Shown piece by piece: positions 32,430 through 42,961 of a stretch of DNA of 64,000 nt (its first letter is position 1; each line of letters starts with the position of its first letter). The notes below the pieces were generated by a model that made no database searches, was not told where the DNA came from, and saw nothing but the letters and a program-made list of their open reading frames with translations. The translations under genes and the position numbers were made by a program. Origin of the DNA: Stenopsyche tienmushanensis (taxonomy: Eukaryota > Arthropoda > Insecta > Trichoptera > Stenopsychidae); NCBI GenBank assembly GCA_008973525.1, contig WACJ01000114.1, positions 310,001-374,000 of the forward strand, given 5' to 3'.

Positions 32430-32870
32430 AGTAAGTTTGAAGTCCCCTTACGTTTTATCAAATTTTGTGTAGAAACATTAGCCAAATTCATCCCGATAGA
32501 AATAACTGAACCGTCTCTTACTAAATTAAATCAGAACTTAAAAAGACAAATTTAAATTAAAAATAGTCCAAAGAAACGTTGGCAAAAAGGTCGAAGATTT
32601 TGCTGAATAAAAAAGGTTGTTAACCGGTCAATTAAGGATTTCCGTGAAGACAAAAAAAATAAGGAATTATAAGAAATCATTGGAAAACTAAAGAGCGAAA
32701 ATCCCCAATAAAAAATCTCCCCATTCCTTTCTTATCGCCATTTAAAATGTTTGAACAAATTACAAATAAATATAATAAATTATTTAAATATGGGGTGTTT
32801 CCCTGCCACCTGGAAATTAGCGAAAATAATTCCTTTATCAAGATAACGTAAGCAGTAATCCGATAAACTA
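32430..32870 (+). pseudogene. Jockey-type LINE fragment (linker and first RT motif)
   Basis: Plus-strand frames show KKRWQKGRRF at about 32570-32600 and NRSIKDFREDKKNKEL at about 32615, the basic linker between endonuclease and RT, and then GVFPATWKLAKIIPLSR-like residues at about 32790-32840, the first RT motif. Frameshifts and stops break it. It stops at about 32870, where an unrelated repeat begins. Confidence 0.6.
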
Positions 32871-32876
32871 TAAAGT

Positions 32877-33060
32877 AGGGGTCCCGATCGAATATTCGAT
32901 ATTCGAATATATTATATTTGCCCTTTTTTAATATTCGTAAATTCGAATATTTACAAAAGTAATCGGATATTATTCGTTTTTTTTTGCTGAAGTAATCAAA
33001 AAGTTTATTCGTAATAAATCGGGGGAGCTGCGCTCAGTTTTTACACAGAAATCCCAAATC
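32877..33060 (+). repeat. Dispersed repeat R-C, copy 1 (ATTCGAAT-rich end)
   Basis: Starts TAGGGGTCCCGATCGAATAT and is rich in ATTCGAATAT palindromes. The reverse complement recurs at about 50330-50470, where a truncated hAT copy adjoins it. The TAGGGG start could be a hAT-type end, but no partner end was found. Confidence 0.5.
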
Positions 33061-33123
33061 AAACCAATCGACTCATATATTACTCGGCGATTACATCAAA
33101 CAAAATAATAATTTCATTGATAC

Positions 33124-33454
33124 TGTAGCGTGGGCGATTTATCATCCACGCATAGTAGCGACATCTTCCATTTCTCTTCAGGTGCAATGTGCTATTTTAA
33201 CAGCGCCATCTCTGGTGGCCCTGCGGAGACATTGCACCTGCTTACCGACCGATCGCTTCTTGCGCGTGCATCGTTACGCGCAGGAAGCGGGAGTCGGGAG
33301 AGTCGTCGGTTGGCCTTGGCTGCGGGAGATTGTCCCTCCTGCAACCAAACCTCTTTCTATCTATCTGTAGTGCGGAATAAATAGTTATCTTGCAAAGAGA
33401 ATCTTTCCATTCGACGCCCTTCGTATTCCCATCCATTCGTCCAGCAGCATCACA
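33124..33454 (+). mobile_element. LTR-like sequence, 331 bp, probably solo
   Basis: Begins TGTAGCGTGGGCGATT and ends CAGCAGCATCACA, the TGT...ACA pattern of insect LTRs. It contains an AATAAATAG polyadenylation-type signal near 33376. Its second half matches 26865-26991 block by block. I see no primer-binding site or internal coding beside it. A GTAGCGTGG word also appears just outside at 33481-33489. The open frames inside overlap in three frames and are not genes. Confidence 0.5.
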
Positions 33455-33539
33455 GCCCCATAGAAGAACGGACCCGTGCGGTAGCGTGGCCATCAGTTAA
33501 TAGATTGAAATGAAAATTCAGTGGAGTTTCAGTCAAAAA

Positions 33540-33770
33540 AGTTTCCTTTTTACTTTTGAGGCCATCGACAACGCATATCGCCGTTTTCGTCTGTCCTCAG
33601 CCTCCTCCCTCCAATTGCCCAGGCCCAGACGAGCGACGTCTTTTTTTACTTGATCAACCCAGCGTAGCCGAGGTCTTCTGAAGGGTCTGCTGCTACTCTA
33701 AAATCCAAAACGTTTCGGGGAACTCGGTGTGCCGGCATCCACGTCACATGACCTGCTCAATGGAAATGGC
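33540..33770 (-). pseudogene. LINE ORF2 C-terminal tail
   Basis: The minus strand reads AGHVTWMPAHRVPRNVLDF at about 33770-33700, then after a shift RPFRRPRLRWVDQVKKDV and LGLGNWREEAEDRRKRRY at about 33690-33565. This GHV.RM...R.PR.VL / GRPR.RW.D.V..D...L....W...A.DR..W pattern is the usual end of many insect LINE ORF2 proteins. One frameshift is visible. Confidence 0.7.
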
Positions 33771-34577
33771 AGGTTGAGACGAAACTAGTAATTACCACTT
33801 CGCCGTACATGTCCATGACCCTCTCAATTGCCCCTCACAACTTGGAAACCTAAAGCTTCCACGAGCGTGATTTCTTGTGCATGGTTTACTAGCATGACCA
33901 TTACTGTAGTTTTATGATAACGATCACTTGTGAGACATCTTTTCAACACTAAATAATGTCTTTGTTATTAATAACATTTTATAAGAAGGCTTTGAGAGTG
34001 CAATCGATGACGGAGTAGCTGACAAAAGTAATATCGTAAGCTTAAAAGTGTGGTCACTTCACTGCAGTAATCGGCATGCTAGCAAACCACGCTCGTGGAA
34101 TCCGCCCATAATTTCGTAGGGATGGCATGGGACTCATGGGATGCGTGCGTGGAAACGCTCTATTGAAATTATCTTGAAGGATTGACTTTTAAAAATGAGC
34201 TAATGGAATGAGCTGGGCATAAGGATTGCTTTCGTGAAAGAATCACACGATAAAATAATCTTGATGGAATACGGTCGAGAAATGCTCTCGAAGGAATACG
34301 GACGAGGAATTCTATTGAAAGGATGTATTCGAGAAATGCTTTTGTCGTCGTGTCGACGATGGAATGTATAGGAAGAGACGGAAATGAAATACAGGATATT
34401 GTCTAGACGATTATTATCTGAGGCACATATCCTTATGAAATTGGACGAATAAAAAATAAAGGTATAAAAACACGGTGCAAACGAGATTATATAAAATGAC
34501 ATTAGATTAAAAGTAGAAAGTCGTTAATTAAATATGTGGGTACCAACCAATGCAAAGTTGTTTTAAAAAAAGATCTA
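33771..34577. other. Unassigned DNA
   Basis: No gene is recognised. A run of GGAAT-xx-GAAATGC-like imperfect direct repeats lies at 34190-34370 (AGAAATGCTCTCGAAGGAAT, AGGAATTCTATTGAAAGGAT, AGAAATGCTTTTG). The minus-strand frame at 34200-34502 covers these repeats. Confidence 0.35.
34190..34370. repeat. Imperfect short tandem repeats
   Basis: Units of about 25-30 bp with a GAxGGAAT...GA/CGAGAAATGCT core follow each other about five times. No function is apparent; it may be a decayed minisatellite. Confidence 0.4.
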
Positions 34578-35086
34578 TTAACCTGTATGGGAGTACTATC
34601 GGAAATATCCGTTTTGACCTTCACTATTCAGAAAGAGCACTCTTGTGCATTGAAGCTCCGAGGCGGACAGAGACAGAGAGAACTTAGCGCAGTTCGGGAG
34701 ACTGAGACGGAGAACTTCTTCATTGCATAACATGATTGTATAGATCGTTAAGCCCAAATTTATCGACTTATAATGATTTCGATTTCAAGTGTGTTATTTG
34801 TTTACGCAAAAAAATGACCGGATATTGTGTGCTATCGACGATGTTTTTTTAACTGCCTGCCATTCTTCGCAGCGTGTTGAATGAGTCTTTGTCCAATTAT
34901 CATTTCCTTCTAAAGGAGGAGCAAATGTGCTCTTGTATGTATGTAGTGTTCATTTACAATTGACTTTGCCTCGAATTGAAGATTGTCTTACGCTGATTAG
35001 GAGCTGACAGAAAGTAATCGGTGTAAAGCGATTATGACAATAACGACTTCATCGATTTTAAATTTGCTCACTAACGAAAAGGTTAA
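34578..35086 (+). mobile_element. piggyBac-type MITE family 1, copy 2
   Basis: Bounded by TTAA at 34578-34581 and 35083-35086. Ends are CCTGTATGGGAGTACTATC and CTCACTAACGAAAAGG, nearly those of 21245-21801, and the interiors align from end to end apart from small deletions. It has no transposase. Confidence 0.8.
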
Positions 35087-35505
35087 TTGGTTACAAAATT
35101 CTGTCTCCAAATTATTTTACGTATTAAACCTGAATCCCAGCAAATAAACGTAAGCCAATAGAAGTTATTTGTGCACCTCAAAGATTAGAGCAGACGAGCG
35201 TTTTCTATGTACTGTGTATTTTGCCCTTTGAACTCATTTTTTACTCCAGCCTCGATTACAATTATTTAGAACTTTTCTGATGTTTTTATTTTTTGAAACA
35301 TCGGAGCAACTGTTTTAGGATAGATATTTTTTCATTTTACGACACACCACCCATTTATTCACTTCCTGGAATATTTCCGTACAAGTTATATTTCCACATT
35401 TCTACCACATTATGGAAGCTTCAATACTCAGTGATTGATTAGACCAGAGCTGTTTTTCCCTAGCAGAATAGTTCTGCACCTGAACTGTTCTGATGATGTT
35501 TTTTT
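35087..35505. other. Unassigned DNA
   Basis: Nothing is recognised. Confidence 0.35.
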
Positions 35506-35980
35506 AACAGCAACGGCAGTTATTTCTTGAAAATGGACCCGATGGGTGGTCCGAAATATCGGATAAGGTAAAAAATTCGTTTTTTAATTTTTTACCAAAA
35601 CCTTAACGCGATCGAACACCCGGCTATTTATTAATATTTTAATAATTAAAATAATTTAAATATGACTCGCGTAAATCTGAAAAACTCTAATATATATATA
35701 TATATATATATATTTATATTTGAGTTTTTCAGATTTACGCGAGTCATATTTAAGATTTCACGAACCATGCCAAAAAATTCGACAGTACAACCAACCTTTA
35801 GACAAGCGACGGCGCAAAGTGGCCCCACATCGCTCTCTGGCAGCACTGAACGGAGGATGGTTACCAGGAGCGTAACCAAAACAACAACAACGGCAGTTAT
35901 TCCTTGAAAATGGACCCGATGGGTGGTCCGAAATATCGGAATAAAAAATAGCTCAACGCGATCGAATACCCGATTTTTTC
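35506..35980. repeat. Direct repeats flanking a long perfect palindrome
   Basis: A unit containing ACGGCAGTTATTxCTTGAAA, then GGACCCGATGGGTGGTCC and GAAATATCGG, occurs at 35506-35571 and again at 35882-35940. Each copy is followed a short way on by AACGCGATCGAA (35599 and 35954). Inside each unit GGACC...GGTCC can form a hairpin. This kind of hairpin followed by CGAAA is seen in the tails of some Penelope-like and LINE/SINE elements, which is inference only. Between the copies lies the palindrome listed separately and a frame (35767-35907) reading MPKNSTVQPTFRQATAQSG with no known domain. Confidence 0.5.
35656..35753. repeat. Perfect inverted repeat, 32-nt arms, AT loop
   Basis: The arm at 35656-35687 (starting TTAAATATGACTCGCG) is the exact reverse complement of 35722-35753. 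The 34-nt spacer is almost pure alternating TA. Because the arms are identical, open frames on both strands start with the same residues (MTRVNLKNSN). Such a structure extrudes easily as a cruciform. Confidence 0.9.
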
Positions 35981-36092
35981 TGAATTAAATCTTATATATA
36001 TATTATTTAAGTTATATACCATTTTTTCCCAATGTATTATCATAAACATAATCTTAGACAAATTTACTAAAAATCGCTTGGAGTGCAAAGGG

Positions 36093-36096
36093 TTAA
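36093..36096. other. TTAA at a piggyBac-type right end
   Basis: The sequence before it, CTTGGAGTGCAAAGGG, is the reverse complement of the CCCTTTGxxCTCCAAG type of end also seen at 39955. It marks the right boundary of a decayed piggyBac-type unit extending left; its partner was not found. Confidence 0.35.
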
Positions 36097-36239
36097 GGGA
36101 CTTTCTCGACTCTTGATATACGTAGTTTAACTTTTACGTATTATATAAAATAGTAAATACTACCTGTTTACATTTTGTTTAAAAACCCACGCTTGTAGAT
36201 TGATTTTAAAGTGTTGTTTATGAGGGTACGACAGAGTTG

Positions 36240-37080
36240 GCAGCCCTAGGATCAAGTTTATGCTGAGAATTTTTCGTGATTTTATACTGTGAATTGTTTC
36301 TTAATAAAATTGGATGGATTGATACCAATAAGGATGAAAGTGATGATCAGTTGACCTGTGTTTGTTATTTTCATTCAATTCAATAAATTCAATATACCAT
36401 CACTGGTCAACAGATCCATTATTAAATTTACCAATATATTCAGAAACTATGCCTCGAAATAGATTTAAATTATTACTTCACATGTTGCATTGTTCTAACA
36501 ATGAAGAACAGTGTTCTGGTGATTATCTGCCTAAAATAAAGCGCATTTTGGACTAACAAAATTTGCATCGTCGAAAGTCTTATATTATTCGAAGAACGCC
36601 TGATTTTTAGACAATATATACCATCAAAAGTCAGTCGTTTTGATATAAAGTTATTTGAAAAGTGCGAATGCAGGATCAACCTCAGAATACACTTATTCTA
36701 ATATATAATAGAAGTTGGAGCCAAAGTCGTGGTGTCTCTCATTACCCCATATTTCGGCGTCAGTCATACATTATATGTCGATAACTCGTTTGTGAGCCTA
36801 AAACTATTCCAGAAATTACACGAAAACAAAACCAATTCAGACGGAATCGTAAAGAGAAATCATCTCGAATTGCCAACATTCAATAAAAAAAAATGAAGAA
36901 AAGAGATTTGTCTACCTTTCATAAAAAAACGATTATGGCTCTAGCATGGAAAGACACAAGAGACTTTACTGTGTTATCGACAATTCATATTACAGAATTT
37001 GTAGAAACTGGAAAAACAAATTACAAAACTGACGAGCCCGTACTAAAACCTGCTGTTGCTATTGATTATAGTTAAAATAT
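36240..37080 (+). pseudogene. piggyBac transposase remnant
   Basis: In order, the plus-strand frames show HHWSTDPLLNLPIYSETM with PRNRFKLLLHMLHCSNN at 36391-36500 (the piggyBac YWS...P...MxRNRFxxIxxxLHxxDN block), then YIPSKVSRFDIKLFEKCE near 36620-36670 after a shift, and FTVLSTIHITEFVETGKTN with KPAVAIDYS at 36965-37074 (the VxxLST.H......TGK..Y..G..V.KP..V.DYN block). The last stop falls where MGGVD is expected. At least three frameshifts and several stops are present. TTAA with a CCCATAACG-type inverted end occurs at 37431-37434 and may be the 3' boundary. Confidence 0.8.
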
Positions 37081-38149
37081 GCGAAGTGTAGATAGGAGTG
37101 TCATGATGATAAGCTCCGTAAAACGCATCAGAATAACCAAGAGATAGTAAAATAACCTACTAATGCATAAAATTGATATGTCTATGTTCAATGCACATGT
37201 AAAAAAAATATATTAATTATGTGTTGTAGCAACCCTAATCAAGAATCACTCAATAGCCGTAAATGATCCCGTAGGATGGCATGTGGTATACATACATATG
37301 CTAGGACACACAAGTCACCTTTTGGCAATAAAATATGCAAGTCAAACTCATTTTTATGCAATTTCTAATATCTCTAAATTCGCTGGCGTGGTGCGCACGG
37401 CTCCTTTATTACGTTATGGGAGTTAAAAGGTTAAAGATTTTATTCTGGTAGGACCGGCTTAGTTGCCGCCTGACGAAAATAGCTATAGCTCCGTAAGTAA
37501 TAGAAATTTTGGAAATTAATTTGGAGGATATATTTTTAAAAGTTTAAACTTTGAAACAATGCAAAAAAAATTCGATTATTTCAAAATTTTACTAGAATAC
37601 CCCGCGTGGTCGTAATTCAGCGATAGCAGATGAAACATGATTTCAACCATCAAAAATTGTATTTTTTTTCTAAATTTCGGATAGATTCGATAATTTTTTT
37701 TCTATTTTATCCAAAATATCTCGATACGTGCTCTTTATAAAATAAAAAAAAATCTTATGACTTTGAAATCGCACAAAAAAAGGTTTGGGTGTATCGCTCT
37801 TGAAAGAAACTTTGTTGATAAATAAAGTCGAATTTTGTCTAAAAGTTGTGTACACGTGCGCCAACTATATGCTATCTGTGTTGTGTATGTTGTCTTTATT
37901 GAGTGTTCTCTTTAAGAGACACTGAGAGAATGGTACTTTGAAGGTCAGAAAAAGACTAGCACACTCAAAATTAACTACGGATACCGCAGTAGTAACACTT
38001 CATTACATTATCGTCTAAATGAAATCATTGTCTAATACCTCTTCAGTTGGTCGCAAAATTAAATGAAACCAAATCATATAACATATAGGCTTTTACAACC
38101 CATATAGGCTTTTACAAACAAAAATCCCCTCAAAACATATTACCTATAT
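37081..38149. other. Probable piggyBac 3' remains, then unassigned DNA
   Basis: 37081-37434 may be the 3' part of the piggyBac element. The rest to 38149 shows nothing I recognise. Confidence 0.35.
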
Positions 38150-38440
38150 GGACTTTTTAAATGTGCCATATCCGTATCGGACGTAGGCGATTATCCATAG
38201 GATATCTTACTAGGGAAAGGATTTAATGTTGTGGTTTCACACGTGGTAAAGTAAAGATAGGATTATTTGGAAAGGTAGGAAATAATGCGATAATCACTTA
38301 CTTATGGACGTCTCTGCACGACTTTAATAATCGCCTCACTTTTTTTAAATCTAGGAAATCAGAGTAAACCTGGATCGAGATGATCGATCAGAAATATTAA
38401 TATTTCCAATTTATCAAATTTGTTGGTGCGGTGAAAACTT
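38150..38440. repeat. Dispersed repeat R-D, copy 1
   Basis: AATGTGCCATATCCG, CGTAGGCGATTATCCATAGG, TAGGATTATTTGGAAAGGTA and GATCGATCAGAAATATTAAT recur in the same order at 63330-63710; the last part is weakly echoed at 3700-3800. The order and spacing show one element family of about 300-380 bp whose class is unknown. Confidence 0.6.
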
Positions 38441-38539
38441 TTTTTCACAGTCTAGATTTGTATCCGAAACTTTATAATAAGAATCCAGAATCTAAGCCAC
38501 TATATCAACACTCAGGGGAGCAAAAATCTCATTACTCAT

Positions 38540-38830
38540 TTGACGATTACTCATTGGAAGTTTTTGTTTGCCAAACAAAATCGGAATGTGCTTCAAAAGT
38601 AAACGTAGATGGGAATATGACGATGTGGGTTTATTTTGGAGGTGGAAAAAAACTGGCAAATTTAATAAAAATTGACGAAAAATTAAGTAAAAATTAAAAC
38701 TTGAAAATACTTGAAAGAAAATGCAATACCTGTAGGTCTTCGATTATTAGAGAAAAATTTCACATTCCAGCAAGATTATGGTCCAAACACGTTTCAAAAT
38801 TCTATTTCATTTTCTTAATACAGAAACTGA
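38540..38830 (+). pseudogene. Tc1/mariner-type transposase fragment
   Basis: Plus-strand frames read KVNVDGNMTMWVYFGGGKKL at about 38600-38660, matching the Tc1 block KHGGGSVMVWGCFS, and then in a shifted frame LLEKNFTFQQDYGP at about 38745-38790, matching the second catalytic block FQQDNDPKHT. The aspartate of QQD is still present but the frame is broken. The start runs directly out of repeat R-D. Confidence 0.5.
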
Positions 38831-39029
38831 ACATACAAATAGATGAAAATAATTATAAAAATATTTGTTGTATATGGTAGGGAAGAGTTTTGAGTCTCAC
38901 TTGCGGCCACGAAAAAAACGGGCGCGAACCCACTAATTGTAACCGGTCGCAATGAAGGGCCTCTACGACCCGATGGAGATAGTTGAAACCCCGGGGATGC
39001 ATTTTCCCCCAAAATAAAAAGCCCTGAAT

Positions 39030-39244
39030 GCCTTAAAATTAGAGATAGTGGTCACAAGATTTCCGTGTCCAACCGGACCGAATTTCGGACCACTGCCACA
39101 ACGAATGAACGCTTCACGATCGGACGCCATGCCCGAACATGTCCACAGAACGTGGTCTACGTTCTTGAACGGATCATTTTCATCGGCGATTGGAACCGAG
39201 AACAGGGTGACAATTCTTAATCTAGACAGATCCACAGCAAACAA
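39030..39244 (-). pseudogene. LINE ORF2 tail with CxxxH-type knuckle
   Basis: The minus-strand frame reads ENDPFKNVDHVLWTCSGMAS followed by DREAFIRC. The pattern H-V-L-W-x-C after a D/E-rich segment is the zinc-knuckle end of I/Jockey-type LINE proteins. Only this end remains. It is tentative because the first two cysteines are not visible. Confidence 0.45.
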
Positions 39245-39379
39245 TTAAGGAATTATCGTAAAGACTGGGATTTCCACGAAACGTATTCATGTAAACGCAT
39301 TTAAAGCCAGTTTAACTTGAAATGAAAAAGGTTTAATTTGAAATGAAAAAGTTGGTCCACAAATAAAAATATTTTTTTT

Positions 39380-39416
39380 TACCGGTCCGCAGGCGTAAAA
39401 AGGTTGGAGAACACTG
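39380..39416 (-). mobile_element. hAT terminal inverted repeat
   Basis: On the minus strand it starts CAGTGTTCTCCAACCTTTTT and continues ACGCCTGCGGACCGG, a typical hAT/ZBED-type end. It stands at the junction with the hAT-like fragment at 39425. The bases just outside, GTCTTAAT, match GTCTAAAT in the uninterrupted copy near 29669, so an insertion into that fragment is likely. The other end was not found. Confidence 0.55.
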
Positions 39417-39424
39417 GTCTTAAT

Positions 39425-39840
39425 ACAATTCCTTTTTAGTCATCGAACTTAAAGAAAAGCTAAGAAATCGAATAAAGGAAAAATGTACGATATATTTCGA
39501 TGTAGGTAATTATCTTTATGATTCTGACACAATCAATGAGTTGATGTATATGGAATATTCAATATGACAAATAAAACTACAATTATGTCGAAAATCAAAG
39601 ATAAAGTCGAGCATGAATTTCTAGGGATGAGAATAATGATATTTCTGAACAAAAGACGGAGATGAAATAAAAATAGTCCCATTATTAACATCGGAGGAAA
39701 AGCTACAGATGGCAATTAAATGTTATCGAGAGAGAAATATCATATTTAGAACTAGAGAAAAATCAAGGTGAATATTTGAATATCATATTTCAAAAAGCGA
39801 TCGCTTTTCGTGTCCGACCAGTTATAATTAATAAATCAAT
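39425..39840 (+). pseudogene. hAT-like transposase fragment (copy 2)
   Basis: This corresponds to 29690-30060 and clarifies it: after FLVIELKEKL it reads RNRIKE, then DVGNYLYDSDTINE, EHEFLGMRIMIFLNK, and LTSEEKLQMAIKCYRERNI. Frameshifts lie near 39485, 39540 and 39655. The part before 39425 has been replaced by another hAT end. The minus-strand frame here is only its antisense. Confidence 0.45.
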
Positions 39841-39864
39841 GTAATATTTAAAAAAATAAATTCT

Positions 39865-39940
39865 GGGGGGGGTAATGCAAAATTCACGGTGTAAATTCGA
39901 CGTTTGTGTGATGAGCAACCGGTGATTAACCCCCCCCCCC
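39865..39940. repeat. Small inverted unit with G-run and C-run ends
   Basis: Eight G followed by TAAT (39865-39876) faces ATTAA followed by eleven C (39925-39940). The two ends can pair. No known element class is assigned. Confidence 0.5.
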
Positions 39941-39954
39941 AAACCTTACGAATG

Positions 39955-40830
39955 TTAACCCTTTGGGCTCCAAGATTTTTTCAACAACTTCAATTCAATT
40001 TTTTGTGTATTTTTTAAAAAAAATGTTTGTAGGAAATAAATGAAAAAAATATTATTTTAGTAATTTTATTTGATTTATTAATTTATGTAATCATGTTAAA
40101 TATGATATTTTTTGAAGTAATCTTCAGGATGAAGCGCTGGTTTCCTTTCGTAAGTATCGCAAAAATATAGCGTTCGCTTTCATCCTTTTTCAGTTTCACG
40201 GTCTGAGCACACCATACAGTCTCTATAATTCATCCCTGATCTACTATAAATAAAATGAGGACTTCCATCTAACCGTTGATCGTGATCAGTTGACGACAAT
40301 CGTCCCAATTTGGACTTCGTAAAATCGCGAAAGTTACCCATAAATTGCATCAACAATTGTCAGCGAATTTTTGGAATTTATTGGCTTTCTATTTTCTTTG
40401 AATTCACATTCCTTGCATAAAATATAAGAGTTTACAATTGATGTTTGAAAACCCCAAAAAAACTTCCTCCACCTCTTCAGTCTTTCGCATGAAACAATAT
40501 GATGTTATGAACTAATTTGCCGTGTCCACCCCGTCCATATTTTTAATGTAATCTAAAATGACTACTGGCTTGTTTATTAGCTCATCTTGATTAGATTGGT
40601 ATGGGGTAGTCCTTGTATCCAATACAAAAGTATCTTGTTTTCTGAATGCTATCGTTCGTCCCACAGCTAATCTTGGTTTTTTTATATGATTAGGTTATGT
40701 TGGTCATTATCGTGCCAGTGAGAAAACATTTCCTTTTCAAGAGCTCTCTAGCAAGGGTTGGATTGGTGTAAAGCCTATTCGTAAATATATGATAGCCTTT
40801 TATGTTTGAGTTCGCCTGTTGTAAATTATT
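39955..40830 (-). pseudogene. piggyBac transposase, C-terminal half and 3' end
   Basis: TTAA at 39955-39958 is followed by CCCTTTGGGCTCCAAG, a piggyBac-type end. On the minus strand the frames read, in order, NPTLARELLKRKCFLTGTIM at about 40790-40730 (the DNxYTS...L...L block), ILDYIKNMDGVD at about 40565-40530 (the DYN.xMGGVD block, with MDGVD here), SIVNSYILC at about 40445-40420, and a cysteine-rich end CMVCSDR and YFCDTYERKPALHPED at about 40225-40125. The usual last cysteine pair is partly lost (CDTY for CDTC). Several frameshifts are present. The N-terminal half is absent; at its place sits the 3' side of a ZBED-type hAT. Confidence 0.8.
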
Positions 40831-41119
40831 AAAGAGGTGTAGAACGAAAAACGGATAAAACGTAAAAATATATGTACGTACTATCTAAAAAATATTGAAT
40901 TTCTGGACAGAAATAATTTTCAAGATGTTCACTGTATCACAGCTTGACGCAGACTACACTGGGGCTTCGTATAACACGCTTTATATAACACGGTTTGAAG
41001 GGTAAAAATATACGATTTGTACGGGGTTAAATTGTAAACTACAACTATATTAACTCTATAATAAATAGAAGATGAATACCAAAGGACAATAAATATTTGT
41101 CATGATATTGGTGGAGAAG

Positions 41120-42010
41120 TTTTTGATGACATGGATATTTATGACACCCAAGAAATATTGGAGGATCGTACTTTGAACAAAGTCAAAATATTAAACGAAT
41201 CTATCACAATTATTTACTCAGAAAGCAGTTTCAGCCAAGTAGCATTTGTGCAATTTCCAATTTATGCAGAAAACTAGCAGCTTTATCCTGTGCTGTCAAG
41301 ATATTCATCCTATTTCCTTGTTATCAGGCTGTTAGTTTCACTGAAAAAATCAGCAAGATACGTCAGCATTTTGATGCATGATTTATCTTTTATTTTTGAG
41401 TACAATTTTATTTCTTTTGTGTTCTCTGATTTTCGAGAAACAATCCTATTTCTTCACGGAGCTAATAAACCCTGTTTAAAATTCTCCCTCTCGACAGCCA
41501 GGGTACCTCTGTGTGGTACAAAATACCATTAAATTTGGCTCCAACTTCATCGCACAAAACTTTGAATAATCTGGAATTTGTAGCGCTACCAAAAATATGA
41601 TTCACAATTTTTACTAAATCGAAGGAAGCTTCTTAACAGCCAAATCGTATCATGCAGTGATAAGACAAAACTTGAGGAGCAAATTGTTTCACGACTACTC
41701 GAAATCCAGAACTTATTCCCATCATGGAAAGCGCCCGTCTGTACAAACGCCAACTAGCTTCGACCAGTCCAATCCTTTTCCCACAAATAACTGTTTTGGC
41801 ATTTTGAATATGTCTTCACCGCGAGTAGTGGTGGGAAAAGTCTTACAGAATAAGAATTCCTCTTTTACACAGTAATCTGTAATATACCGAATATATACCA
41901 GTAATTGCGAACTCGAAGCTACATCTATTCTCATTACTCATCTCATACAATATTCTCGAAATGTTCTTTTAGTTTGCTCGGTTTCATGCTCTCTGAGCCA
42001 AGAACTTTAT
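41120..42010 (-). pseudogene. ZBED-type hAT transposase, central part
   Basis: The minus strand reads SSQLLVYIRYITDYCVKEEF with LFCKTFPTTTRGEDIF at 41920-41800, then LDWSKLVGVCTDGRFPMMG at 41780-41720, and after a shift KIVNHIFGSATNSRLFKVLC and HTEVPWLSRGRILNRVY at about 41610-41470. These are the ZBED5/SCAND3-like blocks, including the catalytic-region GVCTDGAPxM motif (GVCTDGRFPM here) and the HTEVRWLSRG motif (HTEVPWLSRG here). Stops and shifts break the frame at about 41640 and after 41470. A second copy is at 20934-22860 on the other strand. Confidence 0.8.
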
Positions 42011-42138
42011 TATGTACATATAACACACTGAGGCTTTTCTAAATTCCTGTCAACAATATTCGTGAAATTCCATTGTAGAAAAGCTTCTTTATACAAGCGC
42101 TTTTTTCCAGAAGTAAAAGTCATTTAACTTAAAATATT

Positions 42139-42422
42139 GTTACAAATGTGAAACGTGCATTTGGCTCATGTCATTCTTTCGAATCAAACGACAATCAGCG
42201 GGGAGTTGGCCTTAATTCAAACCGGTAGTCTTAGTTTTTCCTCCGAGATCAGTCGGAGTTCAGCTTAAGTTCCACATCTAATTTAATGTGGAAACATCAT
42301 CCATCATGAGAGTCGTTCATGTCTCGTAACCGCAGCCAATCCGAAGGGGATCAAATAAACATGCTAAAAAGATATCGTCTTTCAAATTCACCTCCTTCTG
42401 GAGTCCTTTTCACCGACGTTAC
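42139..42422 (+). mobile_element. LTR-like sequence, 284 bp
   Basis: Begins TGTTACAAATGTGAAACG and ends ACCGACGTTACCA, with AATAAAC near 42355 as a polyadenylation-type signal. Immediately after comes ATATATTGGGGCAGTCGTGG, resembling the leader that follows an LTR in insect Gypsy-type elements. No gag or pol remains. The boundary at the right could be a few bases off. Confidence 0.5.
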
Positions 42423-42961
42423 CAATATATTGGGGCAGTCGTGGGTCATCAGAAGCTCGCGTTATGAGGATACCGTCGTTTAACAAAGGGGTTGCTGCTA
42501 CTGCTTGAGAGAGAGGAGTCCAGAACTGGCGCGACGAAGATAACTTTACCCCGATATTCGGCTGAGGGGTTGCAACTACGTTACATTATTGAAGATTTTT
42601 TCAATTAATTTATATAAACTATCTTCGATTTTTTTTTTGGAACGTAAACCCCGATTTTGTTTGAACTTCAAACCTTTTTTAACAACAAAAAAGGACTTTC
42701 GTCGTGTACTGCGAGTTCGTATCGTGGGCCCGTAGGCTCATTTCGATACAAGGGAGCGGATATACCGTCCTCGTCGAGGCCCACGATGTTGGCCTCATCG
42801 AAACAGCAAACAATAGGAAAATGTGTTTATTTTTGCAAAAATCATTTTAATTTCTGCCGTTAAATATTGATTTCCTGAGGGTTGCAGGACGAACGCACTT
42901 CTATTATCTCTGGGGAGCTTTGCGGACTGTAGATCGAATCTGGAAGCCTCTGCTTCGTGAT
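42423..42961. other. Leader-like segment and a GC-richer repeat
   Basis: After the LTR-like sequence comes about 160 bp that could be a retrotransposon leader. The block at 42612-42662 recurs at 17759-17815. The block at 42700-42790 (GTACTGCGAGTTCGTATCG) resembles 44110-44160 (GTATACTGCGAGTCCGAATC), so a small repeat family flanks the hAT copy on both sides. Confidence 0.4.

Noticed and set aside
33130..33384. 84-codon plus-strand frame as a gene
   Set aside because: It overlaps two other frames inside an LTR-like sequence and has no domain.
35485..35520. CTGATGATG as a hammerhead ribozyme core
   Set aside because: The required GAAA and the cleavage-site stem are not in the right places.
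35646..35907. Two open frames on opposite strands starting with the same residues
   Set aside because: Both arise from the perfect palindrome at 35656-35753; identical starts are a consequence of the inverted arms.
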